Positions 61,794-64,000 of a stretch of DNA of 64,000 nt are shown here, one piece after another. Made by a program: the position numbers and the translations under genes. How positions within the stretch are numbered: position 1 is the first letter of the stretch; each line of letters opens with the position of its first letter. Under the pieces are notes generated by a model. It saw only the letters and a list, made by a program, of their open reading frames with translations. It was not told the origin of the DNA and searched no databases. The stretch comes from DATJBF01 sp035515475 (GTDB lineage Bacteria > Verrucomicrobiota > Verrucomicrobiia > Palsa-1439), in contig DATJBF010000048.1 of NCBI GenBank assembly GCA_035515475.1, forward strand, positions 33,362 to 97,361, given 5' to 3'.

Positions 61794-62912
61794 TCAGAAT
61801 TGCTTCTCCAGCGCCAACCCGATTTCGTGGCCGCCGCGGTTGCCGTCGCGCACCGCGTTGATGCCGTAGCCGTAGCTGATGAGCCAATCCACGTTCCAGA
61901 GCGCGTGGAAGCTGAGGCCGGCGCCGACGCCGAAGATGTTATCCCAATCGGGCGCGGCGGGCGGCACGGGCTTCAGCACGGCCCAATCGCCGTAGAGGTG
62001 GGCCGCGAGCGCGTGTTCTGCCGTGAGTTGTTGACGCACTTCGAGGTTGGCGATCCCAAAATCGTCGGCAAAAAACTCCCGGGTGTAATAGCCGTGCACC
62101 GTGGCCGTGAACGGCTCGACGCCGAGAAGATTGCCACCCAATTTGTAGGCGCTCAGTTCGTCCAGATCCTCCCCCAAGCCGCCTCCCACCCGCGCGAAAA
62201 ACGTCGTCAGTTGCACGGGGATCTTGGCGGCCAGTGAACCATAGACCCGCTGATACTTCGTCTGCTCCGGCAGGAGCGCTCCGTTCCGCCCGAACGCGTC
62301 GAAGCCGCTGCGATAATTCGCGTCGGCGCCGAGATAAAGCTCGGCCCCGCGCCGGGCCGTCAGGCCCGGCTCGATCCCGCCAAACCGAAGCTCGGCGGTG
62401 AGCGACTGGGTAAGATAATCATCCGGAATGGTGAAATCACTCGTCGTGTCCGTCTTCCGATACCAGGAGCCGGTGGCGCTGTACGTTCCGCGGAGATTGA
62501 GGGGCAACGGCGTGGGATTCGGGATCGATTCGTTGACAAACACGCGTCCGACGGCCAGATCGCCGAAGAACCGCTGCTTCGAGAGCATCTCGCCGTTGCG
62601 GTACGGCGTGATGCTGTCGATATAGAGCCCGCCGCCCAAGCCGACGCCGACGGCGATGTTTGTGTTGGCCGGGAGAAAATAACTCAGCTCGCCGTCGGCG
62701 AAAACGCCGGCAAAGATGACGCGCAGCGCCGTGTTCGTCCACGGGTACTGATCCTGGTTGAACCAGAAATAACCGAAGGCATTGGCTTGCTCGTCGCCCC
62801 TGAGCGGGAACCCGGTCTGCAAAGTCACGGTGCGCCGGTGCTCGACGTCCACCTGGCCGAGCGCAGTGTGCGCCAGCACCAAGGCCAAGATAAGAAGCGC
62901 CGTCTTGTTCAT
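61794..62912 (-). CDS. Outer-membrane beta-barrel protein of unknown function
   Basis: A 372-residue protein from ATG 62912 (MNKTALLILALVLAHTALGQ, signal peptide cut near ALG). The rest alternates short hydrophobic strands with turns (AVGVGLGGGLYIDSITPY, AELYLGADANYRSGFD, YGSLAAKIPVQLTTFFARVG) and ends in EIGLALEKQF. The final Phe and alternating pattern are the typical signal for assembly by the Bam complex. The number of strands cannot be fixed by eye but may be about 16. No specific family is recognised. The longer frame to 62975 lacks a signal peptide. Confidence 0.75.
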   Translation of the reverse strand: MNKTALLILALVLAHTALGQVDVEHRRTVTLQTGFPLRGDEQANAFGYFWFNQDQYPWTNTALRVIFAGVFADGELSYFLPANTNIAVGVGLGGGLYIDSITPYRNGEMLSKQRFFGDLAVGRVFVNESIPNPTPLPLNLRGTYSATGSWYRKTDTTSDFTIPDDYLTQSLTAELRFGGIEPGLTARRGAELYLGADANYRSGFDAFGRNGALLPEQTKYQRVYGSLAAKIPVQLTTFFARVGGGLGEDLDELSAYKLGGNLLGVEPFTATVHGYYTREFFADDFGIANLEVRQQLTAEHALAAHLYGDWAVLKPVPPAAPDWDNIFGVGAGLSFHALWNVDWLISYGYGINAVRDGNRGGHEIGLALEKQF

Positions 62913-62954
62913 CGGAGCCGAATGATTTCCTCGCTGAAGAACTGGCACCATAAC

Positions 62955-62983
62955 TTGACCCCCACAGCGTCGCAATGCTAAAT
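62955..62983 (+). promoter_or_regulatory. Promoter upstream of the broken tRNA-His copy
   Basis: TTGACC (62955-62960), a 17-base spacer and CTAAAT (62978-62983), about 22 bases before the first tRNA copy. It could also read through the GIY-YIG gene to the intact tRNA. Confidence 0.55.
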
Positions 62984-63005
62984 TCGCGCCGCTCCGAATT
63001 CGGAT

Positions 63006-63121
63006 GGTGGCTGTAGCTCAGCCTGGTTAGAGCCCCAGATTGTGGATCTGGTTGTCGCAGCCCCGCTCGGAGCGGGGTAAAGTTCGAACTTGTCCCGCCG
63101 CAGGCGGGATCCCGTCAGCCA
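63006..63121 (+). pseudogene. tRNA-His copy broken in its T arm by GC palindromes
   Basis: Positions 63001-63058 are identical over 58 bases to 63441-63498, covering the acceptor 5' strand, D arm, anticodon arm (GTG) and variable loop of tRNA-His. Instead of the T arm, CCCCGCT-CGG-AGCGGGG (63061-63077) and CCCGCC-GCA-GGCGGG (63094-63108) surround a remaining TTCGAA (63083-63088). The tRNA 3' end then resumes as ATCCCGTCAGCCA (63109-63121). The T stem cannot form normally and CCA is missing, so a functional tRNA is unlikely. The GIY-YIG gene starts five bases later. Confidence 0.8.
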
Positions 63122-63125
63122 AGCG

Positions 63126-63395
63126 GTGAAATTCTACGTGTACATTTTTAGATCGGCTCATCTTCGTCGCTACTATGTGGGATTCTCTCAATATCGGGCG
63201 AAGCGACTGCGGCAGCACCGCTCGGCACGATCTCATTGGACCAGTCGCGCCGACGATTGGCGGGAGGTCTGGTTCACGGAAGTGGCCACGCGACAGGAAG
63301 CGCGTTCTCTGGAGAAACAAATCAAGATGCGCGGCGCTGGACGGTTTCTGCTCGATCGTGGCGCGCCACCGTCGAGTCGCCAAAGCGCGGCTTGA
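63126..63395 (+). CDS. GIY-YIG nuclease inserted at tRNA-His
   Basis: An 89-residue single-domain GIY-YIG protein (YhbQ/URI type) from GTG 63126 (VKFYVYIFRSAHLRRYYVGF). The two tyrosine motifs are YVYI and YYVG, the catalytic Arg is in AKRLRQHRSARS, and the metal-binding Glu is in TRQEARSLEKQIKMRG. A TTG at 63090, inside the broken tRNA, is a longer start but less likely. The gene has no ribosome binding site, begins right after a tRNA 3'-end sequence, and its stop overlaps the -35 box of the next tRNA promoter. It looks like a tRNA-targeting mobile nuclease; activity not shown. Confidence 0.88.
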   Translation: MKFYVYIFRSAHLRRYYVGFSQYRAKRLRQHRSARSHWTSRADDWREVWFTEVATRQEARSLEKQIKMRGAGRFLLDRGAPPSSRQSAA

Positions 63396-63420
63396 CCCGC
63401 TTTGCTGATGGTGTTACACG
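63392..63420 (+). promoter_or_regulatory. Possible promoter of the intact tRNA-His
   Basis: TTGACC (63392-63397), a 17-base spacer and a weak TACACG (63415-63420), 25 bases before the tRNA. Confidence 0.4.
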
Positions 63421-63445
63421 TCTTCAGTCTTCCCAAGAAACGGAT

Positions 63446-63524
63446 GGTGGCTGTAGCTCAGCCTGGTTAGAGCCCCAGATTGTGGATCTGGTTGTCGCGG
63501 GTTCGAATCCCGTCAGCCACCCCA
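63446..63524 (+). tRNA. tRNA-His (anticodon GTG)
   Basis: The gene reads GGTGGCTGTAGCTCAGCCTG at the start, where the first G is the extra G-1 of histidine tRNAs paired with C73. The anticodon stem-loop is CCAGA-TTGTGGA-TCTGG and the T arm is GCGGG-TTCGAAT-CCCGT. The acceptor GTGGCTG/CAGCCAC is complete and CCA is encoded. Confidence 0.97.
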
Positions 63525-63645
63525 CCCCTGACGATCGTGTTTTGGGCGCGGGTCTCCGTCGATCGGAGAGATCGGGCGCGGACCGGCGCGAAGAAACCCG
63601 CGGGCAATTGCCGGCCCGGCTGTTCTTGCTGGAGATGGATGCCAC

Positions 63646-64000
63646 TCACGGGTAGCTCGGAGGACTCCCGGGGCTGGCGGAGGAAAGCGGAAACAGCGAC
63701 ATCTGCCGCGACCGTAATTGCCACAGGCATATGCCGGAGTGCGCATGCCCGGCCAACGGCCCGGTGGCTTCGGCCCCGATAACCGGCTCCATGTCGAATC
63801 GCTGGCGCAGGAACGTCAATTCGCCACACCAGTTGCCGAAGCTGTGATCGACGAAATAGACCGGGATCCCCTGCCGCAACAGTTGGTCGATCCGGTCCGG
63901 ATTCTCCACGGCCGAAAACTCGAAGATGTCCTTGGCCCCATTCTCCAAATCGCCCGGGTACGAGTTGCCGTCCCGTTTCACCGGCGGAATGATGGCCCGG
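63646..64000 (-). CDS. C-terminus of an unidentified protein (N-terminus beyond window)
   Basis: The minus-strand frame is open to the window end. The visible 118 residues include VKRDGNSYPGDLENGAKDIF, a Rossmann-like strand IPVYFVDHSFGNWCGELTFL, and a variable tail ending SLFPLSSASPGSPPSYP. The phrase ENPDRIDQLLRQGIPVYFVD resembles the soluble end of integral-membrane glycosyltransferases (GT39/ArnT-like), but this is a guess. A GTG at 63981 could be a start of a short protein instead. Confidence 0.4.
   Translation of the reverse strand, partial: RAIIPPVKRDGNSYPGDLENGAKDIFEFSAVENPDRIDQLLRQGIPVYFVDHSFGNWCGELTFLRQRFDMEPVIGAEATGPLAGHAHSGICLWQLRSRQMSLFPLSSASPGSPPSYP

Overview
The window looks like a chromosomal segment of a GC-rich, Gram-negative, free-living bacterium. 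The best guess is a Verrucomicrobiota-type organism. This is inferred from large secreted LamG/RCC1/Kelch/beta-helix proteins that end in a calcium-type DPDGDG repeat plus a conserved ...FYRVRLVP tail, a DUF5679-type mini-protein, GTAG-type REP palindromes with a RAYT transposase, and many small GC palindromes scattered even inside genes. No rRNA, CRISPR array, plasmid or prophage genes were seen.

Layout. Positions 1-10000 are mostly metabolism: a cut-off TPR lipoprotein, a zinc-ribbon mini-protein, a tandem NDK-fold protein, a class I aminotransferase, a divergent YchF-like GTPase overlapping an SMP-30 lactonase-type gene, a TMTC-like membrane protein, an unknown membrane protein, a RAYT transposase framed by REP hairpins, and NADP isocitrate dehydrogenase. 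Positions 10000-16000 are accessory: a three-gene nucleotidyltransferase module, a metallo-hydrolase remnant, an orphan secreted protein, a TPR-glycosyltransferase and a His-rich small protein. Positions 16000-22000 hold slyD and a TetR-AcrA-AcrB efflux operon with a truncated second RND gene after it. Positions 22000-27300 hold a coiled-coil secreted protein, a 34-residue membrane peptide, YceI, an aldo/keto reductase, 3-methyladenine glycosylase and a GH28 glycosidase. Positions 27300-37800 carry four large secreted repeat proteins, all on the minus strand; three share one C-terminal module. Positions 37900-53000 return to housekeeping: a second TMTC-like protein, typA, an orphan Flp-type pilin, tRNA-Ala, rpsO-pnp, ferredoxin, nth, peroxiredoxin Q, malQ, an FHA/coiled-coil protein, serA, glutaredoxin and pgsA-pgpA. 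Positions 53000-59900 are the translation operon nusA-infB-rbfA-nrnA-truB-ribF, with stop/start overlaps or short gaps. The end carries mutL, an outer-membrane barrel protein, and a broken tRNA-His, a GIY-YIG nuclease and an intact tRNA-His in tandem.

How genes work together. The nusA operon links transcription elongation, initiation factor 2, 30S maturation, nanoRNA turnover and tRNA pseudouridylation. It has one strong promoter and an intrinsic-terminator-like hairpin in its leader. The efflux operon has its own repressor and a palindromic operator over the repressor start codon. Several genes (mpg, nth, mutL, malQ, the second TMTC gene) have a -10 box only 6-8 bases before the start codon, which suggests leaderless mRNAs. 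Starts were moved inward from the longest open frame wherever a ribosome binding site, signal peptide or family N-terminus favoured it.
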